A stretch of DNA of 9,615 nucleotides. Origin: an uncultured Lachnospiraceae bacterium (GTDB lineage Bacteria; Bacillota; Clostridia; Lachnospirales; Lachnospiraceae). Under the pieces are notes generated by a model that was not told the origin of the DNA, did no database searches, and saw only the letters and a list, made by a program, of their open reading frames with translations. This document shows, piece after piece, positions 1 to 5,002 of the stretch; positions within the stretch are counted from its first letter, which is position 1, and each line of letters starts with the position of its first letter. Both the position numbers and the translations under genes were made by a program. The stretch is taken from contig CANOFI010000075.1 of assembly GCA_947565255.1 (NCBI GenBank), forward strand, positions 1 to 9,615, written 5' to 3'.

Positions 1-38
1 TGGCCATAATCAAACAATACCATTTTAGGTATTTTCAT
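1..38 (-). CDS. HAD-family hydrolase, N-terminal fragment (partial at left edge)
   Basis: Only 12 codons are inside the window, reading MKIPKMVLFDYG followed by the first two bases of a His or Gln codon. The pattern hhhFDYG(H/Q) matches motif I of HAD-superfamily phosphatases, in which the Asp is the nucleophile that forms the phospho-aspartate intermediate. The start is well supported: a GGAGGT ribosome binding site (46-51) lies seven bases upstream of the ATG. The reading frame is the same as that of the ATPase ORF upstream, and no stop codon separates them, so this could instead be the continuation of that ORF. The ribosome binding site and motif together favour an independent HAD start. 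The substrate cannot be inferred from this fragment. Confidence 0.55.
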   Translation of the reverse strand, partial: MKIPKMVLFDYG

Positions 39-569
39 GTAATTTACCTCCATAAGCAGATTCCAACAGATATAGGCATTCATCCTTAAGTACTCTTCCT
101 GTGTATATTGGTCATGTTTTGGAAATGTAATGACCTTTTCTGTTGCTGAATACCGGGTTCCGGAATCGTTCCACTTCAGTCTGAGTTCATTTCTGCGTGA
201 ATAGTCAAAGATGGAAAGACTTTCAATTTCTACGCTGTGGTTAAATATTTTTCTGACCAGCCGGTTTCTGTTCACTTTCAGAAGGTCGTTGTACCATGCA
301 AGATAAAGGGAAACTGCGTCCTTATCCAGTACCGTGGATGTATTGCTGTGCTCCTCCAGCCACGCATTGCACTTTTTATACGATTCTGCTTCCGACGGTT
401 TTTGTGGAAATATATCTTTTCCATAGGTCAAAATTCCCCATAGCAGGCTTAACAGATAACTCTTGCCGCTGTTGTTATCTCCCACAAAACACAACAGCGG
501 GGCTAGTTCAACCTCTGCATGCGCAATTTTAGCAAATTTTGTCACTTTTAACTTCCATGTTTTATTCAT
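39..569 (-). pseudogene. AAA-type (OLD/AAA_15-like) ATPase, 5' part, probably truncated
   Basis: Translation from the ATG at 569, which has an AGGTGG ribosome binding site just upstream, begins MNKTWKLKVTKFAKI. It carries a clear Walker A P-loop, GDNNSGKS at residues 30-37, just after a short beta-strand region, as in SMC/OLD-like AAA ATPases that bind nucleotide near the N terminus. Family members are usually 400 residues or more, with Walker B and signature motifs in the second half. Here about 177 residues are read before the frame reaches the ribosome binding site and ATG of a HAD-like gene, with no stop codon and no Walker B. I infer a remnant that lost its 3' part. The alternative is that the ATPase is intact and continues past the left edge, with the HAD resemblance a coincidence. 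Function is unknown; related ATPases occur in defence or nuclease systems, but no partner is visible. Confidence 0.5.
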
Positions 570-620
570 AATCCACCTCATGTCTTTTTTATAGTATTTC
601 CAGATTTTACATTTATTTGT

Positions 621-649
621 AGTATAGCATAATCCATTCTGTTAATCAA
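621..649 (-). promoter_or_regulatory. Sigma-A-type promoter of the ATPase remnant
   Basis: On the minus strand, TTGATT (644-649) and TATACT (621-626) are separated by exactly 17 bases, close to the vegetative consensus. The predicted start lies about 45 bases before the ATPase ATG at 569. This suggests the truncated reading frame may still be transcribed, and that it could drive the HAD-like gene downstream. The rest of the stretch from 650 to 817 is AT-rich and holds nothing else I can support. Confidence 0.6.
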
Positions 650-817
650 ATAAAACTGCCATCTGCAACGGCATAAATTACTGCCTTAGATTGCTGCTTT
701 AATTTACCTTCTTATTCAACACATCTTCACTATTGTTTTTCTTGCGGCAAATCAGTTTTTCAGATATTTTCCAAGTAATCCGATTCATTATCTTAAAAAC
801 ACTTCAAATACTTAAGC

Positions 818-890
818 AATAAAAATAAAAGACACCATTTTTGTGCGTATTTATTCATCGTCCTCAAATACTTTTACGCAAAACGGTGCC
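818..890 (-). terminator. Long hairpin terminator downstream of trxB
   Basis: Read on the minus strand, the arm GGCACCGTTTTGCGTA (875-890) pairs with TACGCA..TGGTGTC (831-849) over about 16 base pairs, including two G-U wobbles and a three-base bulge. Within the loop, GTATTT and AAATAC can form an alternative or additional stem. The hairpin is followed by a T-rich run, TTTTATTTTTATT (818-830), as expected of an intrinsic terminator. It begins about 60 bases after the trxB stop codon. The T-rich tail lies only on the trxB side, so it is oriented to terminate trxB. Confidence 0.6.
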
Positions 891-950
891 CGTTTTATAT
901 TTCATTTATCCAGACTTTATTCTTTCAAAGGCTAAAATCCGTAAACTGTT

Positions 951-1877
951 TCACCTGCTGCCAGCCAGCAAATCCTCCTGCAGCGAAGCCACTGCGTTGG
1001 CGCCGTCCGCTGCGGCTGTCACAACCTGGCGAAGCTGCTTCGTGCGGACGTCCCCCGCCGCATACAGCATTTTTTCACTGGTTCTGCAGTCCTCACCGGC
1101 TTCAAAATAACCGCTGTCATCCATGTCCGCCAGCTTATCGAACCCCTCTGTGCACGGCACGATTCCGACTGCAATAAAAACACCCTGCACCTGGATTTCT
1201 GACTTTTCCCCGCTCTTTTTATTGGAAATGGAAATGCTCTGTACCATCTCATCTCCATGAATTTCCTCCACGACAGAATCCCATAATATCTCCACATTTT
1301 CCAATGCCATCAGACGCTCCTGCAAAATTTTTGCACCGCGAAACGCATCCCGCCTGTGAATCACATAAACCTTCTCGCACATGCGTGCAAGAAAAATGGC
1401 ATCCTCCAGCGCGACATCGCCGCCGCCTACCACCGCTGTTGTTTTATTGCGGAAAAACGCCCCGTCACAGGTTGCACAGTAGGATACGCCCATTCCGCAA
1501 AATTCTTCCTCTCCCGGAACACCCAACTTTCTGTGCCGGGCGCCGGACGCCACAATCACTCCCCTTGTACGGTACTGTTCCTCTTCTGTAAAAACAACAT
1601 AGCCATCCTTTTCCTTTTGTACCCTGCACACTCTGCCCTCCGCAAACTGTGCGCCCGTCCGGTCGGCATGCTCCCGCATTTTTTCCCCCAGCTCAAAGCC
1701 CTCAATTCCCGGAAGTCCCGGATAATTGTCAACCTCATACGTATTGATAATCTGCCCGCCGCTGACCGGCTGGCTTTCCAGCACGATACTTTTTAATTTT
1801 GCACGCGACGCATAGATTGCCGCCGACAGTCCTGCCGGGCCGGAACCTACAATTACAACATCATAAACTTGTTCCAT
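951..1877 (-). CDS. trxB: Thioredoxin reductase (NADPH-type flavoprotein)
   Basis: A 308-residue protein of the usual length for bacterial low-molecular-weight thioredoxin reductase, a cytosolic FAD enzyme that passes electrons from NADPH to thioredoxin. Visible motifs in order are the FAD dinucleotide fold GSGPAG (residues 11-16), the redox-active CATC pair (134-137), the second nucleotide-binding fold GGGDVALEDA (151-160), HRRDAFR (174-180), whose arginines bind the NADPH 2'-phosphate in this family, and the C-terminal AAGDVR (273-278) that contacts FAD. The HRR motif argues against the ferredoxin-dependent reductases found in some clostridia. The ATG is preceded by AAAGGA. No thioredoxin gene is adjacent; the gene stands alone and is divergent from the SDR gene, with a long hairpin terminator behind it. 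Paralogs exist in this family, so the partner thioredoxin or glutaredoxin-like protein is not certain. Confidence 0.93.
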   Translation of the reverse strand: MEQVYDVVIVGSGPAGLSAAIYASRAKLKSIVLESQPVSGGQIINTYEVDNYPGLPGIEGFELGEKMREHADRTGAQFAEGRVCRVQKEKDGYVVFTEEEQYRTRGVIVASGARHRKLGVPGEEEFCGMGVSYCATCDGAFFRNKTTAVVGGGDVALEDAIFLARMCEKVYVIHRRDAFRGAKILQERLMALENVEILWDSVVEEIHGDEMVQSISISNKKSGEKSEIQVQGVFIAVGIVPCTEGFDKLADMDDSGYFEAGEDCRTSEKMLYAAGDVRTKQLRQVVTAAADGANAVASLQEDLLAGSR

Positions 1878-1913
1878 ATGCCTGTCCTTTCCTCAATGTC
1901 TATTTACCGGGCT

Positions 1914-1940
1914 GTTATAATATCGAACAGTTATTCGCAA
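1914..1940 (-). promoter_or_regulatory. Weak candidate trxB promoter with overlapping inverted repeat
   Basis: On the minus strand, TATAAC (1914-1919) lies about 37 bases before the trxB start, with TTGCGA (1935-1940) 15 bases upstream, a short spacer. The inverted repeat CTGTT/AACAG (1912-1916 and 1926-1930) straddles the -10 and could be an operator or merely chance. A second minus-strand TATAAT is present at 2055-2060, about 180 bases upstream of the gene, without a good -35 box. The sequence does not decide between them. Confidence 0.3.
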
Positions 1941-2039
1941 AATACCACCCGATTTCCCTGCCTAGTTCCAGTTTGCTGACTCTGCTCCTTATTTCTATTT
2001 TACACAGAAATGCAAGTTTGATGTGCAAATTCCGCAAAA

Positions 2040-2051
2040 TGCCCATGGGCA
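2040..2051. repeat. Perfect 12-bp palindrome TGCCCATGGGCA
   Basis: A self-complementary 12-mer immediately downstream of a minus-strand TATAAT (2055-2060) in the long gap between trxB and the SDR gene. Its place next to a -10 box fits an operator-like site, but no regulator can be named and chance is possible. Confidence 0.35.
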
Positions 2052-2157
2052 CATATTATACGAAATTCATTAACCGTTAGCATTTATTTCATCCTGGTTC
2101 TATTAATTATAAAAGAAATCCCCTGTTCTTTCAAGTCTTCTTTTCAAGCCTTCTCAC

Positions 2158-2181
2158 GGAATGCGCAGTGCAGCGCATTCC
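2158..2181. repeat. REP-like perfect palindrome, 9-bp arms
   Basis: GGAATGCGC (2158-2166) and GCGCATTCC (2173-2181) are exact inverted copies around a six-base loop. Neither strand has a run of T after the stem and no gene ends close by, so it is not a standard terminator. It is GC-rich within an AT-rich gap, which resembles a dispersed intergenic repeat element. Only one copy lies in this window, so dispersal is not shown here. Confidence 0.5.
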
Positions 2182-2255
2182 TGAATTGTGAATCGTAACC
2201 CAAAACTATCATTTCCGTAAAAAACCTAAAATAACTATTTTAAACGCCAGATATA

Positions 2256-2264
2256 TGATATAAT
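2256..2264 (+). promoter_or_regulatory. Extended -10 promoter for the SDR gene
   Basis: TGATATAAT contains a perfect TATAAT (2259-2264) preceded by the extended -10 dinucleotide TG (2256-2257). The -35 position, 17 bases upstream, reads TATTTT, a poor match, which extended -10 promoters tolerate. A start near 2271 would give a leader of about 145 bases before the SDR ATG. Confidence 0.55.
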
Positions 2265-2270
2265 AAATGT

Positions 2271-2416
2271 TAGCGAAAAGAATAAGCTTGCCCATTCGGC
2301 GAACAGCAAATGGCGGTCATGAATCGCAGATTCATGATATACTATCAGAAAAGGGCAGAGCCTGACAACTTTCGACTATCTGCCTGCAATTTCAACAGAA
2401 ACAAGGAGGTCCAGAT
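2271..2416 (+). ncRNA. Candidate structured 5' leader of the SDR gene
   Basis: Between the predicted transcription start and the SDR start codon lie three possible helices in series: a weak CCATT/AATGG stem near 2290-2315, a perfect 9-bp hairpin TCATGAATC/GATTCATGA (2317-2325 and 2329-2337) with a three-base loop, and GGCAGA/TCTGCC (2354-2359 and 2379-2384). The ribosome binding site AAGGAGG follows at 2403-2409. I do not recognise a known riboswitch or T-box. No terminator with a T-run is seen inside the leader, so any control would more likely act on translation or RNA stability. The hairpin could also be a DNA-level operator, or part of an intergenic repeat. Confidence 0.35.
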
Positions 2417-3160
2417 ATGCAAGCACTGCACACAAAACCAGTCCTTATCACCGGCTCAGCCCGCGGAATCGGAAAAGCCGCCGCCCTGCGCTTTGCTAAA
2501 GAAGGCTATCCGGTTGTTATAAACGGCCGGCAGTCCATCGACGCGCTGAATGCCTTAAAAACACAGATTGAAACTTCATTTCACGTGCCCTGCATGGCAT
2601 TTTTAGGAGATTTGGGGAAATTTGAGACCGCGCAGAAGCTTTTTGCAGAAATCGAACAAATGTTTGGCGGTCTTGAAATTCTTGTAAACAATGCGGGCAT
2701 TTCTCACATCGGACTTTTAAGCGAAATGACTGCAGAAGAATGGACAGCCCTGATGGACACCAATATTTCCTCATATTTTTACTGCTGCAAGCTTGCAATC
2801 CCTTACATGGTTTCCCAAAAAAGAGGCTGCATTATCAATATTTCCTCTGTATGGGGACAATCCGGCGCTTCCTGCGAGGCCGCCTACTGCGCCTCCAAAG
2901 GTGCTGTCAACGCGCTGACAAAAGCCCTCGGAAAGGAGCTTGCACCGAGCAATATTCAGGTAAATGCCATTGCCTGCGGAGTCATTGACACCGAAATGAA
3001 TGCCTTTCTCGATGAACAGGAACGTCAGGCATTAAAAGAAGAAATTCCCGCCGGCCGTTTCGCCTCACCGGAGGAAGTGGCTGACCTGATCTGGCAGTTC
3101 GCTCACACAAACTCCTATCTGACCGGTCAGGTTATCACATTTGACGGCGGCTGGACATAA
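2417..3160 (+). CDS. Short-chain dehydrogenase/reductase, FabG-like
   Basis: A 247-residue classical SDR, the typical length of 3-oxoacyl-ACP reductase (FabG) relatives, expected to be a cytosolic NAD(P)H-dependent oxidoreductase. Visible are the cofactor motif TGSARGIG (residues 12-19), NNAG (91-94), the catalytic tetrad N116, S144, Y157 and K161 (YCASK), and the conserved C-terminal ITFDGGW. An arginine in the glycine motif (TGSARGIG) and another near the second strand (NGR) are compatible with NADPH preference. The start is fixed by AAGGAGG seven bases upstream. No other fatty-acid synthesis genes are nearby, so a housekeeping FabG role is doubtful and the substrate is unknown. The 3' end overlaps the end of tadA on the other strand by 34 bases, and no terminator separates them. 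Confidence 0.88.
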   Translation: MQALHTKPVLITGSARGIGKAAALRFAKEGYPVVINGRQSIDALNALKTQIETSFHVPCMAFLGDLGKFETAQKLFAEIEQMFGGLEILVNNAGISHIGLLSEMTAEEWTALMDTNISSYFYCCKLAIPYMVSQKRGCIINISSVWGQSGASCEAAYCASKGAVNALTKALGKELAPSNIQVNAIACGVIDTEMNAFLDEQERQALKEEIPAGRFASPEEVADLIWQFAHTNSYLTGQVITFDGGWT

Positions 3161-3639
3161 ACTTTGTTCTTTTTTTCTTCCTTCCTCCGCTCTCTGAGTT
3201 CCTTAAAAAACTGCTGGAGCAGACTTGTGCACTCCTCCTCCAAAACACCGTGGATAAACTCTACCTGATGATTAAACCGCGGTTCATTCAGTATATTTAA
3301 AACAGAACCCGCACACCCGGCTTTTGCGTTCATGCTCCCTGCAACAACTCTTGGGACGCGGGCCTGTACAATAGCCCCGGCGCACATGGGACATGGCTCC
3401 AGTGTAATGTACATCGTGCATTCCTCCAGCCGCCAGTCCCCTATTTTCTGAATCGCCTTTTTCATGGCAATCAGCTCTGCATGGGAAAAGGTGCTTTTGT
3501 CCTTATTCCTCCGGTTATAGCCTCTGGCTATAATTTTATCTTCATGTACAATCACGCAGCCGATAGGCACCTCCGTCAGTGTATATGCTTTTTTTGCCTG
3601 TTTTAAGGCCTCTTTCATATATTTCTCATCCTGAGACAT
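3127..3639 (-). CDS. tadA: tRNA-specific adenosine deaminase
   Basis: A 170-residue zinc-dependent deaminase that converts adenosine 34 of tRNA-Arg(ACG) to inosine, letting one tRNA read several arginine codons. The CDA-fold motifs are clear: HAE (residues 53-55), with the zinc-binding His and proton-shuttle Glu, and PCPMC (82-86), supplying two zinc cysteines, followed by AGAIVQARV typical of TadA. The ribosome binding site AAGGTG precedes the ATG. The protein is slightly longer than many homologs because of a charged tail (about residues 146-170, RERRKEEKKNK...). Its last ten codons and stop are antisense to the conserved SDR C terminus, suggesting the original stop was lost and the frame extended into its neighbour. 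Guanine deaminase relatives share the fold, but the overall motif set favours TadA. Confidence 0.92.
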   Translation of the reverse strand: MSQDEKYMKEALKQAKKAYTLTEVPIGCVIVHEDKIIARGYNRRNKDKSTFSHAELIAMKKAIQKIGDWRLEECTMYITLEPCPMCAGAIVQARVPRVVAGSMNAKAGCAGSVLNILNEPRFNHQVEFIHGVLEEECTSLLQQFFKELRERRKEEKKNKVYVQPPSNVIT

Positions 3640-3645
3640 TTGCTC

Positions 3646-3674
3646 TTGTCACCTTTTCTTCTTTGATTTATAAT
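3646..3674 (+). promoter_or_regulatory. Sigma-A-type promoter of the nrdG-like gene
   Basis: TTGTCA (3646-3651) and a perfect TATAAT (3669-3674) are separated by exactly 17 bases. The -35 lies within the tadA ribosome-binding-site region on the opposite strand. The predicted start near 3681 gives a leader of about 40 bases before the ATG at 3722. Confidence 0.65.
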
Positions 3675-3696
3675 AACAGTAACAGTATTCTTTCAA
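3667..3696 (-). promoter_or_regulatory. Candidate proximal tadA promoter
   Basis: On the minus strand, TTGAAA (3691-3696) and TATAAA (3667-3672) are 18 bases apart. The -10 box occupies nearly the same bases as the -10 of the rightward nrdG-like promoter, so both cannot be occupied at once. Either this or the distal site at 3699-3727 could serve tadA. Confidence 0.45.
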
Positions 3697-3698
3697 AA

Positions 3699-3727
3699 AT
3701 TATAGCACAAGGATGGATTTTATGCAA
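3699..3727 (-). promoter_or_regulatory. Candidate distal tadA promoter with extended -10
   Basis: On the minus strand, a TG dinucleotide one base before a perfect TATAAT (3699-3704) forms an extended -10, and TTGCAT (3722-3727) lies 17 bases upstream. The -35 box covers the start codon of the nrdG-like gene. It points toward tadA and faces the rightward promoter at 3646-3674. Confidence 0.45.
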
Positions 3728-4438
3728 ATATGTGGTTTTATTAAAACAACCTTACTGGATTATCCGGAGCATCTGGCCTCTGCCATTTTTTTAGGAGGCT
3801 GCAATTTCCGCTGTCCATTCTGCCAGAATGGAGATTTGCTGTCTGACTCTGACAGTCGGTTTCATTACTCCAAAAAGGAAATTCTGACACATTTAAAAAA
3901 GCGCCGCGGAATTTTGGATGGGGTGTGCGTAAGCGGGGGAGAACCCACCCTCTCGCCTGATCTGCTTTCCTTTCTGGAAGAAATCAAAGCTCTCGGCTAT
4001 CTCATAAAGCTGGACACAAACGGCTCAAATCCGTCCGTGGTGCAGGAAGGCATCCGGCGCGGGCTCATCGACTATGTCGCCATGGACATCAAATCCTCGC
4101 GGGATTCCTATGCGGTCCTCTGCGGCACAAAAAACATAGATATTGCTTCTATTGAGCAAACAATTCAAATTCTTCAAACAATTGGAATAAAACATGAATT
4201 TCGCACAACTCTCGTAAAACCATACCACAATGAGACTATCATTCGGGATATCGGGAGCTGGATTGCAGGAGATTCCTCTTACTATTTACAGCAGTTTCGG
4301 CAGTCAGACGGAGTTATCGAACAGGGACTTTCCGCATTTTCCCAGGAAGAAATGCAGCACTTTAAACAGATTTTACTTCCCTTTCTACCCAATACACACC
4401 TGCGCGGAATGGAGGATGCACATGAAAACACATTATGA
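3722..4438 (+). CDS. nrdG: Anaerobic ribonucleotide reductase-type radical SAM activating protein
   Basis: A 238-residue radical SAM protein resembling the NrdG-like activases annotated as anaerobic ribonucleoside-triphosphate reductase activating protein (the TIGR02495 type). It is expected to use a [4Fe-4S] cluster and S-adenosylmethionine to install a glycyl radical on a partner enzyme. The cluster motif CNFRCPFC (C27, C31, C34), the SGGEPTL SAM-site motif (71-77) and LDTNG (97-101) are all present. I chose the ATG at 3722 because AAGGATGG (3709-3716) is well spaced from it and the family's usual opening (MxIxGFxKxTLLDYP) starts there; the ATG at 3713 lies inside that ribosome binding site. 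No NrdD or other glycyl-radical enzyme is adjacent, so the partner is not shown and the symbol is tentative. The stop codon lies inside the next gene, which suggests translational coupling. Confidence 0.8.
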   Translation: MQICGFIKTTLLDYPEHLASAIFLGGCNFRCPFCQNGDLLSDSDSRFHYSKKEILTHLKKRRGILDGVCVSGGEPTLSPDLLSFLEEIKALGYLIKLDTNGSNPSVVQEGIRRGLIDYVAMDIKSSRDSYAVLCGTKNIDIASIEQTIQILQTIGIKHEFRTTLVKPYHNETIIRDIGSWIAGDSSYYLQQFRQSDGVIEQGLSAFSQEEMQHFKQILLPFLPNTHLRGMEDAHENTL

Positions 4439-4979
4439 GACAAGCAGGCTCCACCTGCAGGTTCTAACCCCAGATTTTTGCGAAGCAGTACTGCAATTTT
4501 ATGAAACAAACCGTACATTTTTTGCGCCATATGAACCTCTCTGTCCGGAAAGCTATTATACAGCTTCCTACCAGTACAGTACGCTTCTGACCGAACAGCA
4601 GATGTTTCTCAAACAAAAAGGCGTACGCTTTTATCTATTTGAGAAGAGAGACCCAGAAACGGTCATTGGAACCATCTCCTTTTCAAACATCATGCAGGGC
4701 TTTTTTAAAAGCGCCATCACCGGATACAAACTGGACGCACGGTTCCAGCATCAGGGTTATGCATTGGAAGCGCTGCAGAAAGGGATCAAAATTATGTTCG
4801 GCGAATTAAAGCTGCACCGCCTTACTGCCTGTATCATGGAAAATAATCTCCCCTCCATCCGTTTAATCGAAAAATTATCCTTTTCTTATGAAGGCATTGC
4901 CAGGGAATACGCGCTCATCCAGGGAAAATGGGAAGACCACTTACAATACGCCCTCCTAAACCGCTCTGCCCTCTTCTGA
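4422..4979 (+). CDS. GNAT-family N-acetyltransferase, RimJ/RimL-like
   Basis: A 185-residue acetyltransferase that should transfer acetyl from acetyl-CoA to an amine. The RimJ/RimL type acetylates N termini of ribosomal proteins, but homologs act on many substrates. The acetyl-CoA pyrophosphate loop is QHQGYA (residues 109-114), followed by helix EALQKGI. The C-terminal segment NNLPSIRLIEKLSFSYEG (141-158) matches the family's N-x-x-S-x-x-L-x-E-K-x-G-F-x-x-E-G pattern, with Ser in place of the usual Gly after KL. The start at 4422 is supported by GGAGG (4411-4415). The open frame extends upstream to 4230, but that part is antisense-free overlap with the radical SAM gene and has no ribosome binding site. 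It overlaps that gene by 17 bases, forming a two-gene operon. The TGA stop lies in a palindrome shared with the next, convergent gene. Confidence 0.85.
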   Translation: MKTHYETSRLHLQVLTPDFCEAVLQFYETNRTFFAPYEPLCPESYYTASYQYSTLLTEQQMFLKQKGVRFYLFEKRDPETVIGTISFSNIMQGFFKSAITGYKLDARFQHQGYALEALQKGIKIMFGELKLHRLTACIMENNLPSIRLIEKLSFSYEGIAREYALIQGKWEDHLQYALLNRSALF

Positions 4980-5002
4980 CCTGTGCGGTGAAGACAGGTC
5001 AG
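4976..5002. terminator. Palindrome spanning both convergent stop codons
   Basis: CTGACCTGT (4976-4984) and ACAGGTCAG (4994-5002) are perfect 9-bp inverted arms around a nine-base loop. The TGA in the left arm (4977-4979) is the GNAT stop, and the complementary TGA in the right arm (4999-5001, minus) is the stop of the 437-residue protein gene. Neither side has a T-run, so it is at best an unusual bidirectional terminator or an RNA 3'-end stabiliser. Confidence 0.5.

Noticed and set aside
796..861. A 21-codon minus-strand frame in the trxB terminator, starting MNKYAQKWC, superficially like an AgrD-type peptide leader
   Set aside because: It is formed by the terminator arm and its T-run, stops after 21 codons, lacks a cyclisation region and has no agrB-like neighbour.
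1940..1955. Minus-strand GGGTGGTATTTTGCG upstream of trxB, resembling the T-box core AGGGTGGNACCGCG
   Set aside because: Only the GGTGG part matches; the ACCGCG half, a specifier stem and a terminator/antiterminator pair were not found, and trxB is not a T-box regulon gene.
2310..2522. 70-codon plus-strand frame starting inside the SDR leader
   Set aside because: It has no ribosome binding site, starts at the edge of the hairpin, and overlaps the SDR coding start in another frame; it has no recognisable domain.
4230..4421. Upstream extension of the acetyltransferase frame giving a 249-residue product
   Set aside because: The added 64 residues overlap the radical SAM gene in another frame, have no ribosome binding site and do not look like a GNAT N terminus; the 4422 start has GGAGG.
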